A DNA stretch of 64,000 bases from JANSYA01 sp965243385. Its GTDB lineage: Bacteria; Spirochaetota; Leptospiria; Leptospirales; Leptonemataceae. Position numbers and translations under genes: made by a program. The stretch's first letter is position 1, and the number at the start of each line of letters is the position of its first letter. The notes beneath the pieces were generated by a model, which saw nothing but the letters and a program-made list of their open reading frames with translations, was not told the origin of the DNA and did no database searches. The stretch lies in NCBI GenBank assembly GCA_965243385.1, contig CBDEUV010000002.1, forward strand, positions 1,860,001-1,924,000, written 5' to 3'. This document shows positions 41,221 through 49,647 of the stretch, piece after piece.

Positions 41221-42947
41221 TGGGAAGTGCTCGAAGCCCGCTCAATATCCGCTCCGCTCAGAGCCGACGACGGCGGACGGCGCTGCTCGTCGCGGTCATC
41301 GTAATCGTCGGACTTTTCCTGCGCCTGCTCGGAATCGACCAGAAGCTGGTCTGGCACGACGAAATCTATACGCAGCTCTTCGCCGCCGGAACCCACGCCC
41401 GGGAATGGAGATCGGAGATTTATACAGGGCGCGTCATCCCCGTCGAAGCGGTCCAGGCGCTCGCCTTGAACCGACCGGATCGCAGCGTTCTGGATACGAT
41501 TCAGGGGCTCGCGGCGGACGAGCCACAGCATCCGCCTGTATACTATATGATTGCGCGAATCTGCGTGAGCCTGTTCGGAGATTCCAGCGGAGTCCTGCGC
41601 CGGCTTTCCGCGCTCTTCGGTCTGGCCGCCATTCCGGCGATGTTCTGGTTCTGCCGGGAGGCTTTTCGCTCGCGCCACGCGGCTCTGGCGGGCGCCGCCT
41701 TGATTTCGGTTTCGCCCTTTTTCGTACTCTATTCCCAGGAAGCGCGGCAGTATTCGCTCTGGGGCGCGTTGATCATCGCCTCGAACGCCGCCCTGCTGCG
41801 CGCGCTTCGTCGCACGGAATCCGCGGGCCTGTCGCGAGCCCCGCGAGATCGGAACGCCTGGCTGTGCTTCGCGATCTTCACCGCTCTCGCGTTGTACACA
41901 TCTTTTTCGACGGTCGTCGTAGTTTTCGCTCAGGCGCTCTTTATCCTGCTACGCGAAGGCCCGCGAATCACCCCGGTCAACATCCGGGCTTTCGCTTCGT
42001 TCGCACTGAGCGGTCTCGCCTTCGCGCCCTGGGCCTGGCTTTTGTTGCAAAACCTGGATTCGTTCGCGGCGTCGATGGCCTGGTCCCGGATCACTGTGAT
42101 CCCACGCGGCGAATTGCTGGCGACCCTGGCTCTAAATATGGGGCGCGTCCTGTGGAACGGGGCGCCGGACCCCGCCTCCAACTTCGATCTCAGCCAAAAC
42201 CTGCCGACGATCTTTGGTTTAATTCCGAGCGTGCTGGTCATCGGAGCCGCTCTGCTGGCCATGGCGCGCAGAGCGTCAGCCAGGGGCCGACGGCCAGCCC
42301 GCGGTCCCGAACAGAGCGGAGTCCTGGTGCTGATTCTCTTTTGCGTACCCATAGTGACGCTGCTGGGGCCGGATTTGCTCTTCGGCGGTATTCGCTCCAT
42401 TTCCGGACGATACCTCACCCCCGCCTGGTTCGCAATGCTCGCCGCGATCGCCGCCTTCACCTCGAGATCAAGCGACGACGGCATCGCAGCGGGCAGCCGT
42501 GAGCGCGGAGCAAGCTCCGGGCCGAAAGAGGAGGTATTGCGCCGGGTCGCACTGTCCGCCATACTCGCCGCCGGATTTTTAACATGTTTATTCAATGCGC
42601 AACGCTTCACGCCCTGGACAAAAGGCATCAGCATGCAATTGCCGGAAGTCGCGGCGCTGGTCAACGCGGCCGATAAACCGCTGGTAATCGGCGACTTCGA
42701 ACGCCATCACCCGGGAAATCTACTGGCCCTCAGTCGTCTGCTGAAACCCGAAACGCGCATGCAGTTTCTGGCGAAGCACGAGCCCCGGTATCGCCTGCCG
42801 CCGGGAATCCCGAACGTATTTTTGTACAGTCCGATTCCCGGGTTTCGCGAATCGCTCCGTAACGCTCGCGGTCGTAAAGTCCGGGTCGAAAAGCTGATCG
42901 ACGGCTTGTATCTGGATCTATGGCGCGTTCGATTCGCAGATGAATGA
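41220..42947 (+). CDS. GT39-like membrane glycosyltransferase
   Basis: The 575-residue protein has an N-terminal helix (ALLVAVIVIVGLFLRLLGID), the conserved acidic loop WHDEIYTQ near residue 43, EPQHPPVYYMI at about 102-112, and about ten membrane helices. A soluble C-terminal part follows (RYRLPPGIPNVFLYSP, GLYLDLWRV). This is the pattern of polyprenyl-phosphate-dependent ArnT/PMT glycosyltransferases. It is coupled to the YafK-like gene by TAATG overlap, suggesting a shared envelope role. Confidence 0.88.
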   Translation: MGSARSPLNIRSAQSRRRRTALLVAVIVIVGLFLRLLGIDQKLVWHDEIYTQLFAAGTHAREWRSEIYTGRVIPVEAVQALALNRPDRSVLDTIQGLAADEPQHPPVYYMIARICVSLFGDSSGVLRRLSALFGLAAIPAMFWFCREAFRSRHAALAGAALISVSPFFVLYSQEARQYSLWGALIIASNAALLRALRRTESAGLSRAPRDRNAWLCFAIFTALALYTSFSTVVVVFAQALFILLREGPRITPVNIRAFASFALSGLAFAPWAWLLLQNLDSFAASMAWSRITVIPRGELLATLALNMGRVLWNGAPDPASNFDLSQNLPTIFGLIPSVLVIGAALLAMARRASARGRRPARGPEQSGVLVLILFCVPIVTLLGPDLLFGGIRSISGRYLTPAWFAMLAAIAAFTSRSSDDGIAAGSRERGASSGPKEEVLRRVALSAILAAGFLTCLFNAQRFTPWTKGISMQLPEVAALVNAADKPLVIGDFERHHPGNLLALSRLLKPETRMQFLAKHEPRYRLPPGIPNVFLYSPIPGFRESLRNARGRKVRVEKLIDGLYLDLWRVRFADE

Positions 42948-42953
42948 GCGCTT

Positions 42954-45716
42954 TCAGGAACGCGGCTGCAGCCATTCCGCTTTATGTCGCCAGTCTTGCG
43001 AAGTATCTTTCCGCCTGAAATCGAAGGCGCGATCCAGCCAGCGCGAATAGCGCGGAAACGCGGCCGGGCGGTATTCATAAATATTCACGCTGCGAAAGCG
43101 AGCCTCGGCCGGAAGCGCCGTCGCATCGAAGGGGCCCGCCAGCTCCTCGCTGCAGGTCGGCCAGGCGTTCAGATGGAAACGCATCGGCAAATGCGGAATC
43201 GGGGTGGGGCGGCCGGCCGAACGGCTGTGTACGAGCCGGTCATCGACGAACCAGCGAATTTCATCGGGGTCCCATTCGATCGCGTAGCGGTGAAAATCGT
43301 CGGCCGCGTCGAATCCCAAATCGATCACGACCGGCGTTCCGCGATAGCCGTAATTGTACTTATCGCCCGCTTCGCCCGGATTATAAAAGACGTTCACCAA
43401 AAGCTTCGTCGTATCGTTTCCCAGGAACTCAGCGTCGATCTCCTGCCAGGGATCGAAGCGATATAAAAAGAACGCCGTCACCACGCCGGAAACGCGCGCC
43501 GGTTTCAACACGACTTCAAAGCGACCGTAGAGATGCGACGCGTCCGGATGGTCTTTCGTGGCGATGGAACCCGAAGCGAAACGCCGGTCACCGAAATCGC
43601 CGGCTTCCAGCGAAAAACGTAAATCCCCACCGGACGCCAGCCGTACGTTTTCCGGACGAAAGCGCGCAAGATTGCAGAAAAAAGTCGAGTCCATGCGGTC
43701 CCAGTACTCCGAATCGATTTTCTCGAAATCATCTTCGCGGGCCAGCGCGAAGCTGCCGAATCCGCCGGCGGGCGCTTGCGGCCGTTCCGCATAAGACTCC
43801 TCGCAGTATCCCGGAATCTTTTCCGGCGCCACGATCCAGGGGTCGGTATCGTGTTCGCGTACGGCGCACGAGTTGCCGGCGTGTTCAATGGATGCCCGCG
43901 GAGTAAACGCCAGAGCGCCGGGTACCAGCAATAAGAGCGCGCCAAATGAAATCCAGCCTGAGTATCGCATCAATGTTTTTCCCGTCGTATGCTTTCGCGT
44001 ATTCTTTTGAGCGGTCGGCGCTTCCTGCAACAATCGCGATTGCTCCGCCTCGCTCTCGATCGCGCGGCGGACGCCGCCCTCAGAACGCCGCAATGCCGAG
44101 CCGAGCGCGCGACCCAGTCCGCGCAGGCTCCAGCTTTTTTGAATTCCAATGGCCTCGTCCAGAGCGAATGCGCGCGTCGGGCCTGCTGGATTTTGCGAAG
44201 CATTCGCCGATGAGACGACCGGCCCGCGCGATCGGGTTATCGCGTGCCAGGGACTCCAGCCCGTCAACAGGTCCGCGAAGCCGATCAGCACGCCCGCCAG
44301 GTCCAAATAGAAAGCGACCGGATAACTCGCGACCACGGCCACGAACGCCCCGACATTCAGCTGCCCGAATCTCGCGAGGCCCGCCACCAGCAGCACCAAC
44401 GGCGATGCGAAAGCGATCACACCCGCCAGCTGCAGCGCGGTCGGCAGCGGCAGGACGGCCCGGGGAAGGTCCTGAGCGAGTATGGCGACGACCAAATTGA
44501 ACGCAATGATCAGCGCCGGAAAGAACCATAACAATAAAACGCCGACTTCCGCGCAGCGGTTCAAGAAAGTCTTCGATTTCTGCGAGGCGGACAATCGCCC
44601 CGATAGATAGAGAGCCGCGGCCGCCGCGGCGAATATATGCACCGCCGACATGGCCGGTAGAAAAAACAGGCCGATCAACAACTGCAGCAGAGCCACCAGA
44701 CCGGCGACCAGATAGTGCAAACCGTGATACAGAAACTGCAGCTTCGACCAGACGCTTAATGGAGCCCTGCGCAACCGCGGCAGGTGCCGAAAAAAAGCCC
44801 CGGTGTGCCCGTTCGCCCAACGGCGGCGGCGCGCGAGAAAGCTGTAGAGGTTCGGCGAGAGTTCTTCGTCCGAACCGCACTCCGGATTGTGCACAATCTT
44901 TTCGCCTTCAAGAACCAGCTGATAACTCAGGTCCGCGTCTTCGGTGATGCTGGCCCGCAGCGGATTTTCGCGCAGCAACCGGGTTTCGAGCACCGCGGTG
45001 GTGCCCGTAAAAAAAACAGTGAGCCCCATACGCGAAAATGTCGCGTTAAACAATTCGCAGCCGACGTGCTGATGCAGAGAATCCCACAGGCGAAAGAAAC
45101 CCCGGGCGGACAGCGCGCCCCGGCGCCCCTGCACGAAACTCGCGTTTCGCGCCCGCAGCAGATCGATGGACGATCGAATCCATCCCGCGTGCGCCTGGTG
45201 ATCGCAGTCGATGATCGCCGTGTACTTCGGGCTCAAGTCCGCCACGATGCGGTTGATCTTCTGACTCTTCGCGTCGACGCCCGCCGCCGCCACATAAACG
45301 CAGCGGTCGCCGCCGGGCCGCCGCTCCCGCGCGAGTTCGTACACTGCGCCTGCCGCATTTGTTTTATCGCAGACCCGGGCGAATTCAGACTCCGGCCAGG
45401 CCCGCGAGAGCCAGATTGCGGACGAATCCAGAACGTCTTTGAGTACGATATAGATCTCAAGCGTCCCGGCGTAGTCCTGATCCAGCAGCGAACGCAACAC
45501 GCGCAGGGCGCGCTCACCTTCTTCGCGGGCCGGCACAAGCACGGCCACAGTCTCCGCTTTCCGCTCCGGACCATTCCGGAGACTTTCGACCGACTCCGGC
45601 GAATCAGGCAGCGCTGGCTTCCGCCCCGATGTCGCCAGAAAGATACCGAGGCATAGATAGTAGCCGGCCGCGTACGCCGCAAGAATGACCGTGAGTATCG
45701 CGCAAAGCCAGAGCAT
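42954..45716 (-). CDS. GT2 membrane glycan synthase fused to a GH16 glycosidase
   Basis: The 920-residue protein starts with a membrane helix and a family-2 glycosyltransferase domain with VAVLVPAREEGERALRVLRS, TAIIDCDHQAHAGW, ASITEDADLSYQ and ARRRRWANG. Several membrane helices follow (about 325-500). A segment starting at Met583 (MRYSGWISFGALLLLVPGAL) looks like a signal peptide. After it comes a GH16 laminarinase/beta-glucanase-like domain with catalytic E759-I-D761-A-E763 in WQEIDAEFLGND and LPMRFHLNAWP. The synthase probably makes a beta-glucan in the cytoplasmic membrane, and the GH16 part cuts or transfers it outside. The GH16 part could also be made alone from Met583. Confidence 0.88.
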   Translation of the reverse strand: MLWLCAILTVILAAYAAGYYLCLGIFLATSGRKPALPDSPESVESLRNGPERKAETVAVLVPAREEGERALRVLRSLLDQDYAGTLEIYIVLKDVLDSSAIWLSRAWPESEFARVCDKTNAAGAVYELARERRPGGDRCVYVAAAGVDAKSQKINRIVADLSPKYTAIIDCDHQAHAGWIRSSIDLLRARNASFVQGRRGALSARGFFRLWDSLHQHVGCELFNATFSRMGLTVFFTGTTAVLETRLLRENPLRASITEDADLSYQLVLEGEKIVHNPECGSDEELSPNLYSFLARRRRWANGHTGAFFRHLPRLRRAPLSVWSKLQFLYHGLHYLVAGLVALLQLLIGLFFLPAMSAVHIFAAAAAALYLSGRLSASQKSKTFLNRCAEVGVLLLWFFPALIIAFNLVVAILAQDLPRAVLPLPTALQLAGVIAFASPLVLLVAGLARFGQLNVGAFVAVVASYPVAFYLDLAGVLIGFADLLTGWSPWHAITRSRGPVVSSANASQNPAGPTRAFALDEAIGIQKSWSLRGLGRALGSALRRSEGGVRRAIESEAEQSRLLQEAPTAQKNTRKHTTGKTLMRYSGWISFGALLLLVPGALAFTPRASIEHAGNSCAVREHDTDPWIVAPEKIPGYCEESYAERPQAPAGGFGSFALAREDDFEKIDSEYWDRMDSTFFCNLARFRPENVRLASGGDLRFSLEAGDFGDRRFASGSIATKDHPDASHLYGRFEVVLKPARVSGVVTAFFLYRFDPWQEIDAEFLGNDTTKLLVNVFYNPGEAGDKYNYGYRGTPVVIDLGFDAADDFHRYAIEWDPDEIRWFVDDRLVHSRSAGRPTPIPHLPMRFHLNAWPTCSEELAGPFDATALPAEARFRSVNIYEYRPAAFPRYSRWLDRAFDFRRKDTSQDWRHKAEWLQPRS

Positions 45717-45802
45717 CTCGAAAGAGCTGCAGCCTCTCGCAAAGCTCCGGACAGGTCAAGCGGGTCCGGAAACGTACGAAGGATTGTAAGGCCAGGACGG
45801 GC

Positions 45803-46309
45803 TCAACGAATGATCGCCGCGCGCAAGATGCGCACGTATGGACTGTAACGATTGGCCTTCGCCAGCTTCTGTGTTACGGCCCGCTCGAAATTATCGAGCG
45901 TGTCCTCGACCAGAGCGTCGTGCAGCGGCCGAATTACCAGAGGCCACAACAGCAGCGCCGGCCAGCCGAGCCGCGCATCGATGACGTGCCGGGCCGTGAA
46001 TTCGCTGTGGCCGTGCTCTTCCAGTTCGAAATAGTGCACGCCACGCAGTCCGCGCGAAAGCCCGGCGTTTTCAAATTCGAAGACCGTCTTTTCACCGGGC
46101 CGGTGTTCGGTCACCCGATATCGAATCGGCCCGTGCCCCCCGCGGCCAAGCTCGCTTTTCGCGGCGTCCAGGCGCATCGCCGGCCAGCGCCGCCGGGGCC
46201 ACAGACGATCCCGGGCGGTGCCCAGACTTTCGAAAACCTCTTTCACCAAACCTCGCACCGCATCGCCGCCGGCGTTCACCCGACGCTCGTGAATATTTTT
46301 GACCTGCAT
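45803..46309 (-). CDS. SRPBCC (START-like) family protein
   Basis: The 168-residue protein has the pattern of a lipid/ligand-binding SRPBCC domain: ERRVNAGGDAVRGLVKEVFE at the start, IRYRVTEHRPGEKTVFEFE, VHYFELEEHGHSEFTARHVI, and a long C-terminal helix (LHDALVEDTLDNFERAVTQK). The ligand is unknown. It is 32 bp downstream of a TetR gene on the same strand and is probably its regulatory target. Confidence 0.8.
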   Translation of the reverse strand: MQVKNIHERRVNAGGDAVRGLVKEVFESLGTARDRLWPRRRWPAMRLDAAKSELGRGGHGPIRYRVTEHRPGEKTVFEFENAGLSRGLRGVHYFELEEHGHSEFTARHVIDARLGWPALLLWPLVIRPLHDALVEDTLDNFERAVTQKLAKANRYSPYVRILRAAIIR

Positions 46310-46341
46310 TTCTCTGCTCCTTAAGTTTCGTTTATTCTCAG

Positions 46342-46950
46342 TCAGGATAACTCGCTCGCATTCTCAAAACCCGCTACGCTCCTGGCGATGATCGCATCTA
46401 CGGCGGCGGGAGGCTTCTGGCCTCGTTTGAGATAGGGTTTCACGGCGGCCAGCGGCATATCCGCCAGCAGGAACTGCAGCAATCGCAGCCGCTCTTCGGA
46501 CGCGCCGCGCTGCGAATGGCGGCGGGCGAGCGGCAAGAGCGTGCGGCGCAATCCGCGGCCCAGCTTCTGAACGCGGCGGCGTAGCGGATCGGAGAGCGGT
46601 GCCAGATTCAAATCCTGCACGTCCAGCCGCAGCAGGAGGCGGGCCTGCACGAGATGCCGGCGCGACCACGCGGGGGTGTGCAGAGCGCCGGCCAGCACGA
46701 TTTGATACAGGCTCCCCGCCTCGGCCGCCAGACTGGCCGCGAAATCACGCTGGAATTGCTCGGCGGCCGAGAGCCAGGCCGTCGCCGCAATCGCGTCCAG
46801 AGAGTCGAAGCGGTGATAGACCGATCCCGTGGTAGCCCCGGCGCGCGCCGCGACCTTCTGAACGGTGAGGGCCCCCGCCCCCTCTTCGGCGATCGTGGCC
46901 TGCGCCGCCCAAACGAATTGCTGATCAGTAAACTGTGCGCTACGCCCCAT
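46342..46950 (-). CDS. TetR-family transcriptional regulator
   Basis: The 202-residue protein has the N-terminal helix-turn-helix region FTDQQFVWAAQATIAEEG, LTVQKVAARAGATTGSVYHR, FDSLDAIAATAWLSAAEQ, and a helical ligand domain. It forms a pair with the SRPBCC gene. A perfect 28-bp palindrome lies two bases upstream of its start codon, so autorepression is likely. The same region is upstream of the divergent quorum-sensing kinase. Confidence 0.9.
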   Translation of the reverse strand: MGRSAQFTDQQFVWAAQATIAEEGAGALTVQKVAARAGATTGSVYHRFDSLDAIAATAWLSAAEQFQRDFAASLAAEAGSLYQIVLAGALHTPAWSRRHLVQARLLLRLDVQDLNLAPLSDPLRRRVQKLGRGLRRTLLPLARRHSQRGASEERLRLLQFLLADMPLAAVKPYLKRGQKPPAAVDAIIARSVAGFENASELS

Positions 46951-46952
46951 TT

Positions 46953-46980
46953 ATATATTATATTCTAGAATATAATATAT
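46953..46980. promoter_or_regulatory. 28-bp perfect AT-rich palindrome at the tetR start
   Basis: The sequence is a perfect inverted repeat with 14-base arms (ATATATTATATTCT and complement) centred on TCTAGA. It is the most AT-rich stretch in the region. It starts two bases before the tetR start codon and lies about 145 bp upstream of the divergent kinase, so it is a probable TetR operator overlapping the promoter. Confidence 0.75.
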
Positions 46981-47123
46981 TGTCCATAAATTTTTTTGGG
47001 CCGCGAATGCGCCACGGGCCCCGCTACGACGGCCCGGGCATGCGCGACGGGCGTGAACCGGGAGCTGGCCGCCGAAGACTATTTGGCGTTGCACGGGCGA
47101 CCGGACCGACGGGAAGCTGTCGC

Positions 47124-48425
47124 ATGCGCTCCGTATTACAGAAAGGTTATCATCTGCTCGTATCGCAGAGCCTGGCGCACACCCGCGGCAAATTGCGGCT
47201 GGTCGGAATTCTGGGCGCGCTCCTCTATCCGGGCTACTATGTGATCTGGGAATATATAGTACCGCTGCCATACGAAAATTTGCCGCTGCGTATCGCGGCG
47301 GCCCTGGCGGCGGTGCCATTGATCTGGGAGGCTCGCCTGCGACTGCATCCCGCGTTTTTGGGCGTGTACTGGGTCGTCGCGACGGCGTTTTGCCTGCCGT
47401 TCTTTTTTACGTTCATGACGTTGCGCAACGACTACAATGTATTCTGGATCGGCTCGCTGATGGCGGCCATCGTGGTCCTGATTTTATTTTTCCCGAATTT
47501 TCGCGTCGCCCTGCTGCTCTGGTTGGTGGGAACCGCGGCGGCCTACGCGACTGAGTACGGAATCGCCGGTGCACTCCCGGAGATTCAGCTGCTTTCGAAA
47601 GAAGAACCCTTAACCCAGGGGCAGCAACTGACCGCCTTCGGCTTCGTGCTGATCTTCCTCGTCGCCGTTACAAATCTATTGAATCTGCACAGACGATCGG
47701 TCGAACGCAGCGGCATCGAGAATATTAACACCTGGGCGGCCACAATTTTGCATCAGACGCTTACGCCCATCAGCGCGGTCAACCTGGCGCTGCAGGGCAT
47801 TCGCCCCCATGTCGAAGACCGACCGCGCCTGCTGAGCATTGTCGACTCGGCGATTGAAGAGGGCCATCAGGCGGTCAAATCCGCGCGCGAAATCCTGTCC
47901 TTCGCGGTGCCGCCGGAAGAAACCCTCGAGCAACGTTCTTTGATTTCGGCGCGTGCAGCGATTCAGCGCGCGATCGAGACTTATCCGTACGGCATTACCG
48001 GCCCCTTCGAAAAGATCGAGCTCATCGATTTTCACGACGGCGAAGATTTCGAAATCGAAGCCCCACTGGAACCTTTCGTACACGTCGTGCGCAACCTGAT
48101 TAACAATGCCATGAACGCGATCGAGCAGGCCGGCCGCGGACAGATCGAGATTCGCCTGCAGCGAGGCCGGCGATTTAATATGATATCGTTCTGCGACGAC
48201 GCCTGCGGAATTCCGGTCGAAGAACTGCCCTTCGTTTTCGAAAACTATTTCACGGGTCGCCCCGCCGGATTGGGGCTGGGCCTCGCTTATTGCCGACAAT
48301 TTATGCAGCGGGCCGGCGGACGCATCGAAGCTCACGCCCGCACGCGTCCGACCCCCTTTACGGAATTCCTGCTTTTTTTTCCCCACGCGCAGGCTCAGCC
48401 AGGGGCCGCCAGGTCTGCACATTAA
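47124..48425 (+). CDS. CqsS-like quorum-sensing sensor histidine kinase
   Basis: From ATG 47124 the protein is 433 residues. The six-helix sensor domain matches CqsS: LRLVGILGALLYPGYYVIWE, LPYENLPLRI, TAFCLPFFFTFMTLRNDYN, FWIGSLMAAIVVLILF. The phospho-acceptor is His210 in ILHQTLTPIS, followed by N box VVRNLINNAMNAIEQAG and ATP-lid motifs DDACGIP and GLGLGLAYC. Unlike Vibrio CqsS it has no fused receiver domain. It probably senses an alpha-hydroxyketone made by the neighbouring synthase. Its last 68 bases overlap the convergent synthase gene. Earlier in-frame starts exist, but the family begins near this Met. Confidence 0.88.
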   Translation: MRSVLQKGYHLLVSQSLAHTRGKLRLVGILGALLYPGYYVIWEYIVPLPYENLPLRIAAALAAVPLIWEARLRLHPAFLGVYWVVATAFCLPFFFTFMTLRNDYNVFWIGSLMAAIVVLILFFPNFRVALLLWLVGTAAAYATEYGIAGALPEIQLLSKEEPLTQGQQLTAFGFVLIFLVAVTNLLNLHRRSVERSGIENINTWAATILHQTLTPISAVNLALQGIRPHVEDRPRLLSIVDSAIEEGHQAVKSAREILSFAVPPEETLEQRSLISARAAIQRAIETYPYGITGPFEKIELIDFHDGEDFEIEAPLEPFVHVVRNLINNAMNAIEQAGRGQIEIRLQRGRRFNMISFCDDACGIPVEELPFVFENYFTGRPAGLGLGLAYCRQFMQRAGGRIEAHARTRPTPFTEFLLFFPHAQAQPGAARSAH

Positions 48426-49593
48426 AACGCGTCTGCAGCTCCGCGCACACGTCGATTACCCGCTGTAGCTGCAGACGGGTGTGGTCCTGGCGTACGGAGA
48501 AACGAATCAGGGATTTATTGCGCGGGGTGGCCGGCCAGGCGAACACCGACCCGAAGACTCCGCGCTCTTCCAGAAAAGTCTTCACCGCCACGGTCGTCTT
48601 TTCAGGGCCGGGATACAAAGACATGATTTGCGATTCGCTATTGCCCAGTCGCAATCCGTGCGCTTTCAGTCCCTGACGCATGCGTTTCGCGTTCACCCGC
48701 AGCCGGCGACGCCGAGCGCCGCTGCGCCGAATGATCCGCAAAGCTTCAATGAAACCCGCGGCATTGCACGGTAGAGTCGCCGAACTGAATACCTGCGGAG
48801 CGCCTTCGAAGCGCAGCATTTCCAGTAGATCCGAGTCGCCGACGATGACGCCGCCGGGACCGCAAAAGGCCTTGGCCAGACTCGCCGTTCGATAGTGGAC
48901 GAGATGTTCAAGGCCGTCCCGGGCGACCATGCCCTCGCCCCATCTTCCGTGGGTCCCCAGCGAATGAGATTCATCGACGACCAGCACGCAATCGTTGATC
49001 AGCGCGAAATTCGCGAAATCGGCCAATGGCGCGACCGCCCCCGTCGCGCTATAAACCGAGTCGATCAGAATGACGCCGGGGCCGTGCTTGCGAACGCGCT
49101 TTTCCAGATCCGCGACCGAGTTATGCACAAACGGCAGCGGACGCGCGCCGCCGCCCATCGCGCCGAACCACATGGAGCGATGGGCGAGAAAATCGATGTA
49201 GACCGGGGCGCCGAGGCGCGAAAGCACTTCGATCAGCCCGCAATTGGCGGCGAAACCGCTCTGGCACAGAATCGCCGCCTGTGCGTTCATGTGTTCGGCG
49301 ATTTCGCGTTCGAATACCCCGGACAAATTGCCTTCGCCCTCGAAGACCGCCGACATCATGACCGACAATCCGCCCTGGCCCAGTTCTTTGCGCCAGGCCG
49401 CGGTGATGGCCGGCTCATAACCCAGACTGAGATAATCGTTGCTCTGCAACCAGACGGAGTCGGCGCGCGGCGATTCGACCGACGGACGCGTGATGACGTT
49501 CGCCTGCCAGTTAGAATTCACTCGTTCCGCATGACTTCGCACCTTGCGAAGCAGGAACGAGGGCACATGCAGTGTGATACCCGACCTGGACAA
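48358..49593 (-). CDS. cqsA: CqsA/LqsA-like alpha-hydroxyketone autoinducer synthase
   Basis: The protein is 411 residues from TTG 49593 (or 402 from GTG 49566; the start is uncertain). It is a PLP-dependent alpha-oxoamine synthase with strong CqsA features: LQSNDYLSLGYEP, SQSGFAANCGL-like LCQSGFAANCGLIEVL, VYIDFLAHRSMWFGA, KHGPGVILIDSVYSATGAVA, LVVDESHSLGTHG, and the PLP lysine K241 in TASLAKAF. FSSATLPCNAAGF and GVFGSVFAWPAT with NKSLIRFSV complete the match. CqsA joins an acyl-CoA to an aminobutyrate-type donor to make CAI-1-like signals. It lies downstream of the response-regulator gene on the same strand. Confidence 0.92.
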   Translation of the reverse strand: MSRSGITLHVPSFLLRKVRSHAERVNSNWQANVITRPSVESPRADSVWLQSNDYLSLGYEPAITAAWRKELGQGGLSVMMSAVFEGEGNLSGVFEREIAEHMNAQAAILCQSGFAANCGLIEVLSRLGAPVYIDFLAHRSMWFGAMGGGARPLPFVHNSVADLEKRVRKHGPGVILIDSVYSATGAVAPLADFANFALINDCVLVVDESHSLGTHGRWGEGMVARDGLEHLVHYRTASLAKAFCGPGGVIVGDSDLLEMLRFEGAPQVFSSATLPCNAAGFIEALRIIRRSGARRRRLRVNAKRMRQGLKAHGLRLGNSESQIMSLYPGPEKTTVAVKTFLEERGVFGSVFAWPATPRNKSLIRFSVRQDHTRLQLQRVIDVCAELQTRFNVQTWRPLAEPARGEKKAGIP

Positions 49594-49623
49594 ATGGGGA
49601 CAGGTCTGACCCCTACCTGGACA
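49585..49623. repeat. Two CCTGGACA direct repeats and an imperfect palindrome before cqsA
   Basis: Copies of CCTGGACA lie at 49585-49592 and 49616-49623, 31 bp apart. Between them GGGGACAGGTCTGACCCC (49596-49613) is an 18-bp inverted repeat with one mismatch. The stretch separates the response-regulator gene from cqsA and overlaps the proposed TTG start. Confidence 0.7.
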
Positions 49624-49647
49624 TCTGTCACCAAGGATTTTTAGTAA

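Noticed and set aside
41111..42502. 463-codon frame on the plus strand over the GT39 gene
   Set aside because: The product is Arg/Gly/Ser-rich without membrane helices, while the overlapping frame gives a coherent GT39 membrane protein.
46935..47123. Upstream extension of the CqsS-like kinase
   Set aside because: It would include the 28-bp palindrome and low-complexity Gly/Arg codons; CqsS proteins start close to the Met at 47124.
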